A DNA stretch of 64,000 nt from Bradyrhizobium sediminis (GTDB taxonomy: Bacteria; Pseudomonadota; Alphaproteobacteria; Rhizobiales; Xanthobacteraceae), in NCBI RefSeq assembly GCF_018736105.1, contig NZ_CP076135.1, positions 868,001-932,000 on the forward strand, written 5' to 3'. Below, piece after piece: positions 53,649 through 61,729 of the stretch. The translations under genes and the position numbers were made by a program. The notes below the pieces were generated by a model that did not search any database, was not told the DNA's origin, and worked only from the letters and a program-made list of their open reading frames with translations. Position 1 is the first letter of the stretch. Each line of letters starts with the position of its first letter.

Positions 53649-55742
53649 ATGGAACGCAAACTGACGACCATTATTGCGATGGATGTTGTCGGCTACAGCC
53701 GTCTAATGGAAATCGACGAGCAGGGTACGTTTGGTCTCCTCAAGGATGCGCGCTCGAACATCATCGACCCTGCCATTGCCCGCCACTCCGGGCGCACGGT
53801 CAAACTGATGGGAGACGGCGCGCTTGCCGAGTTCCCGAGCGTAGTCGGGGCCCTTCAGTGTGCGGTGGAGATCCAACGGCAATTCGCGTCACGCCGCCGC
53901 ATGGCGGACGGGATGCATGGATTGCAATTTCGGATCGGTCTTCACCTCGGTGACGTAATCGTAGAGGGAGACGACATCTACGGCGATGGTGTCAATGTAG
54001 CGTCCCGTCTTGAAAGCATTTCACAGCCGGGCGGCATCGTGCTGTCGAAGCAGGTCCATGACCATATCGGTGCCAATGTTCCGGTGCGGTTCATATCCCT
54101 TGGCGAGCAGACGGTGAAGAATATCAGCCGGCCTATCCAGGCATATCGCGTCGACTTTGGGGCGGACGCCGTCCCTGCGCATGTGATTCGCTTCCGCAAC
54201 TTCGAACTCGACACCGCCCACTTCGAGCTTCGGGAAGCGGGTGAACGGATTGCGGTTGAACCCCAGGTATTCGACCTCCTCGTCTTTCTCGCGCGTAACG
54301 CAAATCGAACGGTCACAAGAGAAGAGATTTTCGCTGCAATCTGGGGCGAAAGGATCGTTTCTGATTCGGCACTCAGTAGCCAGATCAAAGCGGCGCGCCG
54401 CGCTGTCGGCGACGATGGCGTTTCGCAACACACGATAGCGACCCTTCATGGTCGTGGTTTCCGGTTTGTCGCGGCGATTGAGAATGTCGGTTCTGATGCG
54501 GTCGATGAAAGCGCCGACGGGAGAGTGGAGAGTGAAATGTCGCCGGTGGCGCACAAGCCATCGGTTGCAGTATTGCCATTCGCAAACTTGAACCAAGACC
54601 CTTCCGAGGATTACTTCGGCGATGGAATCACCGAAGACATAACCACGGCCCTGGCCAAGAACCGGTGGTTGACCGTTATCGCTCGCAATCCAGCGTTTGC
54701 TTTTCGTGGATCGAAGGACAGCATCCGGGTCATCGGTGAAAAACTCAATGCTACGTATTTGGTGACGGGAAGTATACGCAAGGCCGGATCTCGGTTCCGC
54801 ATCACCGTCCAGGTTGTCGATGCCGAAACGGAGCAGAGCGTCTGGTCGGAAAGATTTGACCGCGACATGGTCGACATTTTCGAGCTTCAGGACGAGATTT
54901 CCGAGATTGTAGCGTGCCGCATCGAAGCAGAGCTGGGTCTGAGCGAGCAGAAAAAGGCCGAGAGACGGCCTCGCAAGAATCGTGGTGCATGGGACTTTTA
55001 TCAGCTTGGCATTGCGGAATTCTACAAGTTCACGCGGGAGGGAAATCTGCAGTGCCAGGAGTTGCTTCGCAAGGCCATCGAGCTGGATCCTGGTTATGGC
55101 GGCGCCCATTCGAGACTGGCCTACGCAATCGTTCTCAGCATGGTATATTTCGACGTCACGCCGGACGATGCGCGGATGGACGATGCCTTGAATGCGGCGC
55201 AACGGGCCATCGAGCTGGATGATCAGGATGCGAACGGTTTCTTTACTTTGGGCCGCGTTCACTTGGCACGGCGCGAGTATGGTCAGGCGATCGACGCGCT
55301 TCAGCACGCACTGGAACTCAATCCGTCTTTGGCCGTTACATATTGTGGACTTGGGGATTCCTACGCCTACGAAGGGCGGCTTGACGAGGCGATCGAGCAG
55401 TTTGAGATTGCAATAAGGCTCAGCCCTCACGATCCATTTCGCTGGGCGTTCTACTCTTATCGCTCGCTCGCCCATCTGTTTCGCGGAGAGTTCACGGAAG
55501 CCGCTTCTTGGGCACGTAAATCGGTCCAGATACCGAATGCGCAATACTGGGCCCGGGCACACCTTGTGGCGGCCCTGGGCCACCTCGGCGATGAAGACCA
55601 AGCGCGGATTGCAGTGGCCGATCTCATGAGGATCAAGCCGGAATTCTCACTCGCATTCGCCCGAGAACACCTATTCTACCTCAAGCGTTCGGAGCAGATC
55701 GAGGCCTATGTGGACGGCCTCAGAAGGGCGGGCCTGTCGTGA
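53649..55742 (+). CDS. Class III cyclase - wHTH - TolB-like - TPR fusion
   Basis: A ~697-residue cytoplasmic protein. Residues 1-170: class III adenylate/guanylate cyclase domain with metal-binding D12 (IIAMDVVGYSRLM) and D56 (KLMGDGALAEF). Residues ~178-275: OmpR/PhoB-type winged helix (EPQVFDLLVFLARNANRTVT, LSSQIKAARRAVGDDG, GRGFRFVAAI). Residues ~303-430: TolB-N/FlgO-like domain (PSVAVLPFANLNQDPSEDYF). Residues ~440-690: TPR repeats. No transmembrane segment. Start at ATG 53649; the frame extends upstream to a TTG without support. It may link cyclic-nucleotide synthesis to DNA binding. Confidence 0.87.
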   Translation: MERKLTTIIAMDVVGYSRLMEIDEQGTFGLLKDARSNIIDPAIARHSGRTVKLMGDGALAEFPSVVGALQCAVEIQRQFASRRRMADGMHGLQFRIGLHLGDVIVEGDDIYGDGVNVASRLESISQPGGIVLSKQVHDHIGANVPVRFISLGEQTVKNISRPIQAYRVDFGADAVPAHVIRFRNFELDTAHFELREAGERIAVEPQVFDLLVFLARNANRTVTREEIFAAIWGERIVSDSALSSQIKAARRAVGDDGVSQHTIATLHGRGFRFVAAIENVGSDAVDESADGRVESEMSPVAHKPSVAVLPFANLNQDPSEDYFGDGITEDITTALAKNRWLTVIARNPAFAFRGSKDSIRVIGEKLNATYLVTGSIRKAGSRFRITVQVVDAETEQSVWSERFDRDMVDIFELQDEISEIVACRIEAELGLSEQKKAERRPRKNRGAWDFYQLGIAEFYKFTREGNLQCQELLRKAIELDPGYGGAHSRLAYAIVLSMVYFDVTPDDARMDDALNAAQRAIELDDQDANGFFTLGRVHLARREYGQAIDALQHALELNPSLAVTYCGLGDSYAYEGRLDEAIEQFEIAIRLSPHDPFRWAFYSYRSLAHLFRGEFTEAASWARKSVQIPNAQYWARAHLVAALGHLGDEDQARIAVADLMRIKPEFSLAFAREHLFYLKRSEQIEAYVDGLRRAGLS

Positions 55743-55853
55743 CACGTCGACGTTTTCTGCACCCGATCGCGGGCGCCGCCGTGTTCCCGGCCGTATCACG
55801 CTCTAGGTTTTCAGAGAGCATCTAGCTAAAAATGTGTAAGGAATAAAATCCTA

Positions 55854-55876
55854 TGGTGCCCCTGGCCGGAATCGAA
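55854..55876. repeat. Right attachment-site repeat (within tRNA-Leu)
   Basis: The 23 bases including the encoded CCA and the T-arm side of tRNA-Leu(CAA); matches 51100-51121 except for one C. Marks the right border of the island. Confidence 0.85.
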
Positions 55877-55938
55877 CCAGCACTCCTTGCGGAACTCGAT
55901 TTTGAGTCGAGCGCGTCTACCAATTCCGCCACAGGGGC
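55854..55938 (-). tRNA. tRNA-Leu (anticodon CAA)
   Basis: Minus-strand 85-nt tRNA including the genome-encoded CCA. Acceptor stem GCCCCTG pairs with CAGGGGC; the anticodon stem CTCGA / TCGAG closes the loop CTCAAAA, giving anticodon CAA; the TGGTTCGATTCC T-arm is present and the long variable arm (TTCCGCAAGGAGT) marks a class II tRNA. It reads UUG codons. Serves as integration target of the adjacent island. Confidence 0.96.
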
Positions 55939-56157
55939 ATTTCGCGACGCCGGCCGAAGGGCCGGGGTCGTGAAGCGGGCGGAATATAGCGGCCGGTGAG
56001 GGCGGGTCAACCCGCGGGTTTGGAAGCTGCTTCCAATCCCTCGTTACCCGAAACGGCGCCAAAGGCCCCCAGCCGCCCAAAGACACTCCAGTGTGATCGT
56101 GGCTCGCCTCGACAGCGCCGTGGCTGCAGGATACGACGCGGTGGACAGGAGACGATC

Positions 56158-56697
56158 GTGACGCTGAACGCCACCGCAAGCCAGTCGCATGTGCCCATGC
56201 AAGCCCACCCCGCGTTTACGGCGGCGCTGGCGATTGCCGTCATTGCCGCGGCGACGCTGGCGGGGGCGTGGTTCTTCGAGCTGGTGCTGGATATCCGTCC
56301 CTGTCCGCTCTGCCTCGAGCAGCGCTACGCCTATTATCTGGCGTTTCCGCTCGGCATGCTGGTGGCGCTCGCCGCCATGAAGGATGCGCCGCGCGCGCTG
56401 CTGCTGGCCGGGCTCGCCATTCTCTTGACTGCCGCGCTCGGCAATGCCTGGCTCGGCGCCTATCACGCCGGCGTCGAATGGCAATTCTGGCAGGGGCCGA
56501 CCGAGTGCTCGGGGCCGGTGGTCAATCTCGGCAGCGCCGGCAGCCTGCTGGAGCGGCTCGACACCGTGAAGGTGGTCCGCTGCGACGAGGTGCAGTGGCG
56601 CTTTCTCGGCCTGTCGCTGGCCGGCTACAACGTGCTGATCTCGCTCTTGATGGCCGCGATCGCAGGCTGGGGAATTGTCCGGCTGCAGCGCCGCTGA
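56158..56697 (+). CDS. dsbB: Disulfide bond formation protein B
   Basis: A 179-residue inner-membrane protein with four transmembrane helices that reoxidises periplasmic DsbA with quinone. RPCPLCLEQRYAYY carries the first redox pair (C49, C52), with the second pair in GPTECSGP and VVRCDEVQ. The GTG start at 56158 has AGGAG seven bases upstream; an ATG 12 codons later is possible. A DsbA-like gene lies 2.8 kb downstream. Confidence 0.93.
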   Translation: MTLNATASQSHVPMQAHPAFTAALAIAVIAAATLAGAWFFELVLDIRPCPLCLEQRYAYYLAFPLGMLVALAAMKDAPRALLLAGLAILLTAALGNAWLGAYHAGVEWQFWQGPTECSGPVVNLGSAGSLLERLDTVKVVRCDEVQWRFLGLSLAGYNVLISLLMAAIAGWGIVRLQRR

Positions 56698-56787
56698 CGT
56701 CGGCTCCGCGTGCCCACCACCTTGGTTTGCCGAGAAATGGTGGGCACGGCGCAAGCGCGCCTTTGCCCACCCCACGTTCTGCACACA

Positions 56788-57873
56788 CTAATCGTCGACG
56801 TCTTCCTGCGGCCGGCCAAACAGATGGACGATGCCCGGCGTGGTGATCGAGACGAACACGAAGCGCGACAGATGGTGTGCGCCGACGAAGATCGGGTCGA
56901 TGTGCAGGGTCAGCGCCAGCGCCAGCATGGCGTCCATCGCGCCCGGCGCGAACGCCACGATGATGTCGGCCACCCGCACATTGGTGGTCAGCGCGATCAC
57001 CGCGACGAAGACGGCCGAGATGACGATGGCGATAGTGAACGATCCCAGCGCCGCATGGACATGGCTGAGCAGGGTCCTGGTCTTCATCCGCGCAAAGCGG
57101 GTGCCGATCACCGCGCCGATCCCGACCAGCGCCACGTTGCGCATCCACGGCGGCAGGCCGCCTTCGATGATGCCGCTGCCATGCAGCACGCTGGAGCCGA
57201 TCATCGCGCCGAACATCCAGCTCGCCGGAAATTTCAACAGCCGCAGCAGCAGCGCCACCGCGACCGAGGCCGCGATCAGCCCGGCCAGTTCGAGCGGGGA
57301 GGCGATCGCGCCCGCCGCAGCCGGCGGCGCGGAGGAGGCGACCCCCATCACCGCCAGCAGCAGGGGAAGTGCGGCAGTGAGGATGATCACGCGCATGGTC
57401 TGCACCACGGCGATCGCCGGCACGTCGGCGCCCTTCTCGACCGCGAGCATGGTGATCTGCGACAGCGCGCCGGGGCTGCCGGCCAGCAGCGCCGAGGTGC
57501 GGTCCCAGCCGTGCACGCGCTGCAGATAGAGGCTGGAGCCGAAGGTCGCGCAGAACGTCGCCAGCGCCAGCAGCGCGATGGTCAGCGGATAGGTGCCCAT
57601 GTTGTGCAGCATCTGCTGCGACACCAGCGAGCCGAGCGTGATCCCGAGCAGCAGCAGCACCGTCTGGGTCAGGATCGGCGGCATGGCGAGCGGCCGGCCC
57701 GCGATCGCGGCGATACCCGCCGCGATCATCGCGCCGGAGATCAGTCCGCCCGGCAGGTTGAGGAAAAGAAACAGCGCGCCGCCGGCGGCGCCGATCGCGA
57801 GCGTCTCGAGCACGTTGAGGATTCTGGCGCGGCTGGGAAACGCAGCCGCCATCGATGCGGGGATCAGGCTCAC
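56788..57873 (-). CDS. AbrB-family membrane protein
   Basis: A 361-residue polytopic protein with about ten hydrophobic helices in two repeated halves (GALFLFLNLPGGLISGAMIA; LLKFPASWMFGAMIGSSVLH). LLAGSPGALSQITMLAVEKG and IIVAFAPGAMDAMLALALTL are the family's paired A-P/S-P-G motifs. Members are annotated as AbrB-family regulators or ammonia monooxygenase-like by history, but they are membrane proteins of unknown transport function. Convergent with dsbB. Confidence 0.9.
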   Translation of the reverse strand: MSLIPASMAAAFPSRARILNVLETLAIGAAGGALFLFLNLPGGLISGAMIAAGIAAIAGRPLAMPPILTQTVLLLLGITLGSLVSQQMLHNMGTYPLTIALLALATFCATFGSSLYLQRVHGWDRTSALLAGSPGALSQITMLAVEKGADVPAIAVVQTMRVIILTAALPLLLAVMGVASSAPPAAAGAIASPLELAGLIAASVAVALLLRLLKFPASWMFGAMIGSSVLHGSGIIEGGLPPWMRNVALVGIGAVIGTRFARMKTRTLLSHVHAALGSFTIAIVISAVFVAVIALTTNVRVADIIVAFAPGAMDAMLALALTLHIDPIFVGAHHLSRFVFVSITTPGIVHLFGRPQEDVDD

Positions 57874-58086
57874 GTCGCCTTATGGCAAATCCGCGCGGCG
57901 GGGACAAATGCGCTCATGCGACTGCAGCAATGCGCTTTCCTTCCTCCGGCGCGGCCAACCCCTGCAAACTTTCTGCACGCGCGTTGCTCGCAAAATGTTG
58001 ACCGAACCGTCAACCCGCGCGTTGCCGCACGCCCCGGTTGCGCTAGGATGGGGACCTCAAGGATTGCCATGCCCAGGGAGACAAGA

Positions 58087-58572
58087 ATGAGCTTTCAAGT
58101 CAAATTATTCTCGGCCGTTGCGGTAACGGCGTTGACGGCGTTCGCGGCGACTTCGTCGGCGCAAGCCCTGACCGCGCAGGAATGCAGCGCGAAGTACCAG
58201 GCCGCCAAGACCGCCGGCACGCTCGACGGCCAGAAGTGGAACGACTTCCGCAAGGCGCAGTGCGGTGCGGACGCCACCGCCGCGCCGGCCGCCGCATCCG
58301 CTGCGCCCGCCGCGCCGAAGGAGGCGGCCGCCAAGCCGAAGAAGGACGCCGCGGCTGCCGCAACGCCGGCGGCGCCGGCCGGCCCCGCGGTGTTCCCATC
58401 CGCCGTCGATCCGAAATATGCCAAGGAAACCGCCGGCAAGGCGCGGATGCACACCTGCGTCGACCAGTACAACGCCAACAAGGCCGCCAACGCCAATGGC
58501 GGCCTGAAATGGATCCAGAAGGGCGGCGGCTATTACAGCGAGTGCACCAAGAAGCTGAAGGGCTCGGCGTAG
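58087..58572 (+). CDS. Small exported Ala/Pro/Lys-rich protein
   Basis: A 161-residue protein with a signal peptide (to SAQALTAQE). Residues 25-60 contain QECSAKYQAAKTAGTLDGQK with a Cys and a further FRKAQCGAD; then a low-complexity Ala/Pro/Lys linker, then a C-terminal repeat of the first theme (ARMHTCVDQYNANKAANANG, YYSECTKKLKG). The paired Cys modules around a linker suggest two small disulfide-bonded domains. This type is common in Bradyrhizobium; function unknown. GGGAGACAAGA precedes the ATG. Confidence 0.8.
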   Translation: MSFQVKLFSAVAVTALTAFAATSSAQALTAQECSAKYQAAKTAGTLDGQKWNDFRKAQCGADATAAPAAASAAPAAPKEAAAKPKKDAAAAATPAAPAGPAVFPSAVDPKYAKETAGKARMHTCVDQYNANKAANANGGLKWIQKGGGYYSECTKKLKGSA

Positions 58573-58590
58573 GCGCCTTTTGCCCGGCAG

Positions 58591-58613
58591 CGCGGCCGGT
58601 TCAACCGGCCGCG
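58591..58613 (+). terminator. Strong hairpin after the small exported protein
   Basis: cgcggccggtt / aaccggccgcg, an almost perfect 11-bp stem with a one-base loop centre (effectively a smaller loop with opened pairs), 19 bp after the stop codon. No long T-run follows, so the terminator role is likely but not certain. Confidence 0.6.
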
Positions 58614-58695
58614 TTGCAGTTTCCATGCTGCCAGCGTAGGAGTTTGGAGAAATTTCTTCCAGGAATCACGCCGTGCGAGCGAGGTTGCGAGCGTA

Positions 58696-59475
58696 ATGAT
58701 CTCGGCGATGCAGGGCGTGCTGGGGCTGGCGTCGGGAGCGCTGGTCGGATTTTCGCTCGGACTGGTCGGCGGCGGCGGATCGATCCTCGCGGTGCCGCTA
58801 ATGGTCTATGTGGTCGGCGTGCCCAATCCCCATGTGGCGATCGGCACCAGCGCCATCGCGGTGGCCGCCAATGCCGCGGTCAATCTGTCGAACCATGCGC
58901 GCGGCGGCACCGTCCTGTGGCCGTGCGCGCTGACCTTTGCGGCGGCGGGGATCGTCGGCGCGCTCGCCGGCTCGATCCTCGGCAAGATGATGGACGGCCA
59001 GAAGCTGCTGGCGCTGTTCGCGCTGTTGATGCTGGTGATCGCCGCGTTGATGCTGAAGACGCGGGCGCGGGTCGGCCTGCCCGGCGTGCAGATGAGCTGG
59101 ACCAACACGCCGGCCATTGTCGGCCTCGGTCTGGCGACCGGGACGCTGTCCGGCTTCTTCGGCATCGGCGGCGGGTTCCTGATCGTGCCGGCGCTGATGC
59201 TGGCGACGGGCATGCCGATCATGAACGCGATCTCCTCGTCGCTGGTCGCCGTGACCGCGTTCGGCCTGACCACGGCGGCCAGCTACGCCTGGTCCGGATT
59301 GATCTCGTGGGGGCTCGCCGGGCTGTTCATCGCCGGCGGCATCGCCGGCGGATTGATCGGAACCCGTTTGGCGCAGCTGCTGGCAGCGCGGCGCGGCGCA
59401 CTTAATCTGGTGTTTGCCGCTGTCATTATTGCAGTGGCGCTCTATATGTTGGCGCGCAGCACGTATTTTTCCTGA
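58696..59475 (+). CDS. TauE/SafE-family sulfite/organic anion exporter
   Basis: A 259-residue membrane protein with about eight helices in two repeats. GFSLGLVGGGGSILAVPLMV and FFGIGGGFLIVPALMLATGM are the two G-G-G family motifs; SAIAVAANAAVNLSNHARGG and SSSLVAVTAFGLTTAASYAW the pairing ones. TauE/SafE proteins export sulfite, sulfoacetate or similar anions; here specificity is open. Separated by 35 bp from the DsbA-like gene on the same strand, probably co-transcribed. Confidence 0.92.
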   Translation: MISAMQGVLGLASGALVGFSLGLVGGGGSILAVPLMVYVVGVPNPHVAIGTSAIAVAANAAVNLSNHARGGTVLWPCALTFAAAGIVGALAGSILGKMMDGQKLLALFALLMLVIAALMLKTRARVGLPGVQMSWTNTPAIVGLGLATGTLSGFFGIGGGFLIVPALMLATGMPIMNAISSSLVAVTAFGLTTAASYAWSGLISWGLAGLFIAGGIAGGLIGTRLAQLLAARRGALNLVFAAVIIAVALYMLARSTYFS

Positions 59476-59510
59476 GCGCAGAAGATGCCGGGCGCCGGCC
59501 GGAGACCACA

Positions 59511-60191
59511 ATGACAAAATCGATCGAGCCGGACCGGTTGTTTCGGCCGCTTACCCGGCGCCAAACGCTCGGCGCGCTCGGGGCGGGCGCGCTTCTGCTC
59601 GGCCTGGACATCGCGCCGGGCTCGGCGGCCGCCCAGAACGACGGCGAAAAGGTGCTGACCGAAGCGCTGGTGCTGCGCGATCCCGATATTCCGGTCGCCG
59701 GCAATCCCGATGGCGACATCACGATCGTCGAATATTTCGATTTCAACTGCCCCTATTGCCGCAAGATCGCGCCGGAGCTGCGGCAGGTGGTGCAGGACGA
59801 CGGCAAGGTCCGCCTGGTATTCAAGGACTGGCCGATCCTCGGCGAGGTCTCGGTGCTCGCCTCGCGGATGGCGCTGGCCAGCAAGTACCAGGGCAAATTC
59901 ATTCAGGCGCATGAAGCGCTGATCGGCGTCTCCTCGAAACTGACCGCGCCGCGAATTCGCGAACTGCTCGCAGGGGCAGGCATCGACCTCGACCGCCTCG
60001 ACCGCGACCTCGCCGCCAATGCCAAGGCGATCGACGCGATCATCGCCCGCAATGGCGAACAGGCGGAGGCGTTCGGCTTCAAGGGCACGCCGGCCTTCAT
60101 CATCGGCAAATTCCGTGTGCCGGGCGTCCTGACCATGGCGCAGTTCGATCAGGCCATCGCCGATGCGCGCAAGGCGGCGAAGAAGAAGTAA
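59511..60191 (+). CDS. DsbA-like periplasmic thiol:disulfide protein
   Basis: A 226-residue thioredoxin-fold protein of the DsbA/27kDa outer-membrane-protein family. The N-terminus has a Tat-like signal (PLTRRQTLGALGAGALLLGL). The redox motif is C80-P-Y-C83 in YFDFNCPYCRKIAP; KGTPAFIIGKFRVPG holds the cis-Pro. It oxidises periplasmic thiols, probably with DsbB encoded upstream. The Tat-type twin arginine is unusual for DsbA-like proteins but common in the family of single-domain disulfide isomerase-like enzymes in rhizobia. Confidence 0.92.
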   Translation: MTKSIEPDRLFRPLTRRQTLGALGAGALLLGLDIAPGSAAAQNDGEKVLTEALVLRDPDIPVAGNPDGDITIVEYFDFNCPYCRKIAPELRQVVQDDGKVRLVFKDWPILGEVSVLASRMALASKYQGKFIQAHEALIGVSSKLTAPRIRELLAGAGIDLDRLDRDLAANAKAIDAIIARNGEQAEAFGFKGTPAFIIGKFRVPGVLTMAQFDQAIADARKAAKKK

Positions 60192-60210
60192 CGTCGCAAC
60201 GATTCAAAAA

Positions 60211-60237
60211 GGCGCCCCCGTCGAGGACGAGGGCGCC
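60211..60237 (-). terminator. Bidirectional hairpin terminator
   Basis: ggcgcccccgtc pairs with gacgagggcgcc around a short loop. On the minus strand it is followed by TTTTT (60206-60210 read as A), fitting termination of the small minus-strand gene; it also lies 20 bp after the DsbA-like stop. Confidence 0.7.
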
Positions 60238-60267
60238 CGGCTTCGCGGAGATATCTCAGGACGACGA

Positions 60268-60474
60268 CTATTTCGACGACAGCTTGATCCAGTCGTCGTG
60301 TGCGCGCCGCTTCAGCAGATTCCATTCGCTCGCCGCGACGTCCCAGTTCACGATGGTGCGATTGGCCGAAGCCGCCTGGCCGTTAGCGACCGTCGAGGTC
60401 GATTGCGAATCGTAGACGTAGACGCCGCCGACCAGCAGCAGCGCTCCCAAAATCATTCCCAAGAAAACGCGCAT
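60268..60474 (-). CDS. Small membrane-anchored protein
   Basis: A 68-residue protein: one N-terminal helix (FLGMILGALLLVGGVYVYDS) and a short periplasmic or outer part (TIVNWDVAASEWNLLKRRAH). CGGAGGTTTGCC directly precedes the ATG, which decides the start over the longer frame to 60585. No family recognised; similar tiny proteins are common in Bradyrhizobium. Confidence 0.75.
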   Translation of the reverse strand: MRVFLGMILGALLLVGGVYVYDSQSTSTVANGQAASANRTIVNWDVAASEWNLLKRRAHDDWIKLSSK

Positions 60475-60581
60475 GGCAAACCTCCGATGACGGCTGACAA
60501 CGCAGTCGGGGTGGAAAGGTTCCCTGGCGAGCACGATTCCTCGCGTGACCTGATCACAGAGTAGTTGAGGTAGACAGCCGC

Positions 60582-61655
60582 TCACCGCCCGCCGCGCAGC
60601 CAGTTCAGGATTTCCGCGTTGATCTCGCGCGGATAGGTGTGGCTGAGATCGTCGAGCTCGCGATAGGTCACGTCGGCGCCGGCTGCGGATAACAGCTGGC
60701 GCGTCTGCCGCGCCACCTGCACCGGGAACATCCAGTCGAGCCGGCCATGCACGAGAAAGACCGGCAGGCCGCGCAACCGCTCCGCGTCGGCCATTTCAGC
60801 CATCAGCGGATGGAAGGTGGCGGAGACCGGGGCGAGGTGGGTGAAGGGAGAAGCACGCTCCAGTCCGCTGACGTAGCAGAACGTGCCGCCGTCGCTCATG
60901 CCGGTCAGCAGCATGCGATCGGGATCGATGTTCCACCGTCCGCGCACCGTATCGAGAATGCGGACGAGGTTCGCGCTGTCGGTGTCCTCTCCCATCAGCG
61001 ACCAGGTGCTGCCGGTCGCGGTGGGCGCGATCACGATGGCGCCATGGCTGCGCGCATCGCGCAGCCAGCTCCACAGGAAACCGCGCCCGTTGCCGCTGCC
61101 GCCATGCAGCGCCATCACCAGCGGCCAGGCGCGGTCGGGCGTGTAGTATTCCGGCACATAGAGCGAGAAGCCGCCGCGGCTGCCGGGTTCGTTGTGATCG
61201 TGCTGGATGCCGGTATCCTCGTTGGCCGGCCCGGCGAGCCGCGCCAGCAGGCCGGCGTCCTCGCGCAAGGCCGGATCGAGAAAGAAGCTGGAGACCGGCG
61301 GCAGTTTGGCGGCCAGCGGGTATAGCGCCTCCTGCGCGCGCGGGGCATGGCGCAGCGCGCGAAACACCGCGATCAGATCGCCATTGCCGTTCTGGACCTC
61401 GCGCAATCCCGTGAACGCCGCCAGCGCTGCGTCGCTCGCCGTTTCGAGCGAGGTCCGTATTCCCGAAAATTCCTCCGGCCACTCCGCCAGCCGCGGACGC
61501 TCCGCCCGCAGCGCCTGATCCGGGGAGCCAGCGGCTTCCATGACCCGATCGAAATCCGGCGGGTTCAGGTGGCGTGCGATGAAGGCGAGCGCTTCCAGCG
61601 ATTGCAGCAATGGCGGCAGCACGGCTACGATGTCGTCCACCACCGCCTCGCTCAT
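60582..61655 (-). CDS. Alpha/beta-hydrolase (esterase/PHB depolymerase-like)
   Basis: A 357-residue protein. An N-terminal ~150-residue helical domain (LLQSLEALAFIARHLNPPDF) precedes an alpha/beta-hydrolase: YVPEYYTPDRAWPLVMALHG (oxyanion strand), LLTGMSDGGTFCYVSG with the nucleophile Ser in G-M-S-D-G, LPVFLVHGRLDWMFPVQVAR with the acid Asp, and DLSHTYPRE with the catalytic His. It resembles carboxylesterase/phospholipase and PHB depolymerase-like hydrolases; no signal peptide seen. The start was set to 61655, with GGGGAACGCGCG upstream. Confidence 0.88.
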   Translation of the reverse strand: MSEAVVDDIVAVLPPLLQSLEALAFIARHLNPPDFDRVMEAAGSPDQALRAERPRLAEWPEEFSGIRTSLETASDAALAAFTGLREVQNGNGDLIAVFRALRHAPRAQEALYPLAAKLPPVSSFFLDPALREDAGLLARLAGPANEDTGIQHDHNEPGSRGGFSLYVPEYYTPDRAWPLVMALHGGSGNGRGFLWSWLRDARSHGAIVIAPTATGSTWSLMGEDTDSANLVRILDTVRGRWNIDPDRMLLTGMSDGGTFCYVSGLERASPFTHLAPVSATFHPLMAEMADAERLRGLPVFLVHGRLDWMFPVQVARQTRQLLSAAGADVTYRELDDLSHTYPREINAEILNWLRGGR

Positions 61656-61729
61656 CGCGCGTTCCCCATTTCCCGTCGATTTCGGAGCGCGTGTCGGCGC
61701 CAAGCGGATTCCGGTCCCGCCGATCGGCC

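Larger units (their letters stand above)
51100..55876. mobile_element. Small genomic island at tRNA-Leu
   Basis: Bounded by direct repeats of the tRNA-Leu(CAA) 3' end, the intact tRNA being at the right end with its 3' side facing in, the canonical arrangement. Cargo: SAM methyltransferase, cysteine synthase, class III cyclase fusion. No integrase, relaxase or transposase is present, so it looks immobilised or is a remnant of a larger element. Confidence 0.7.
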
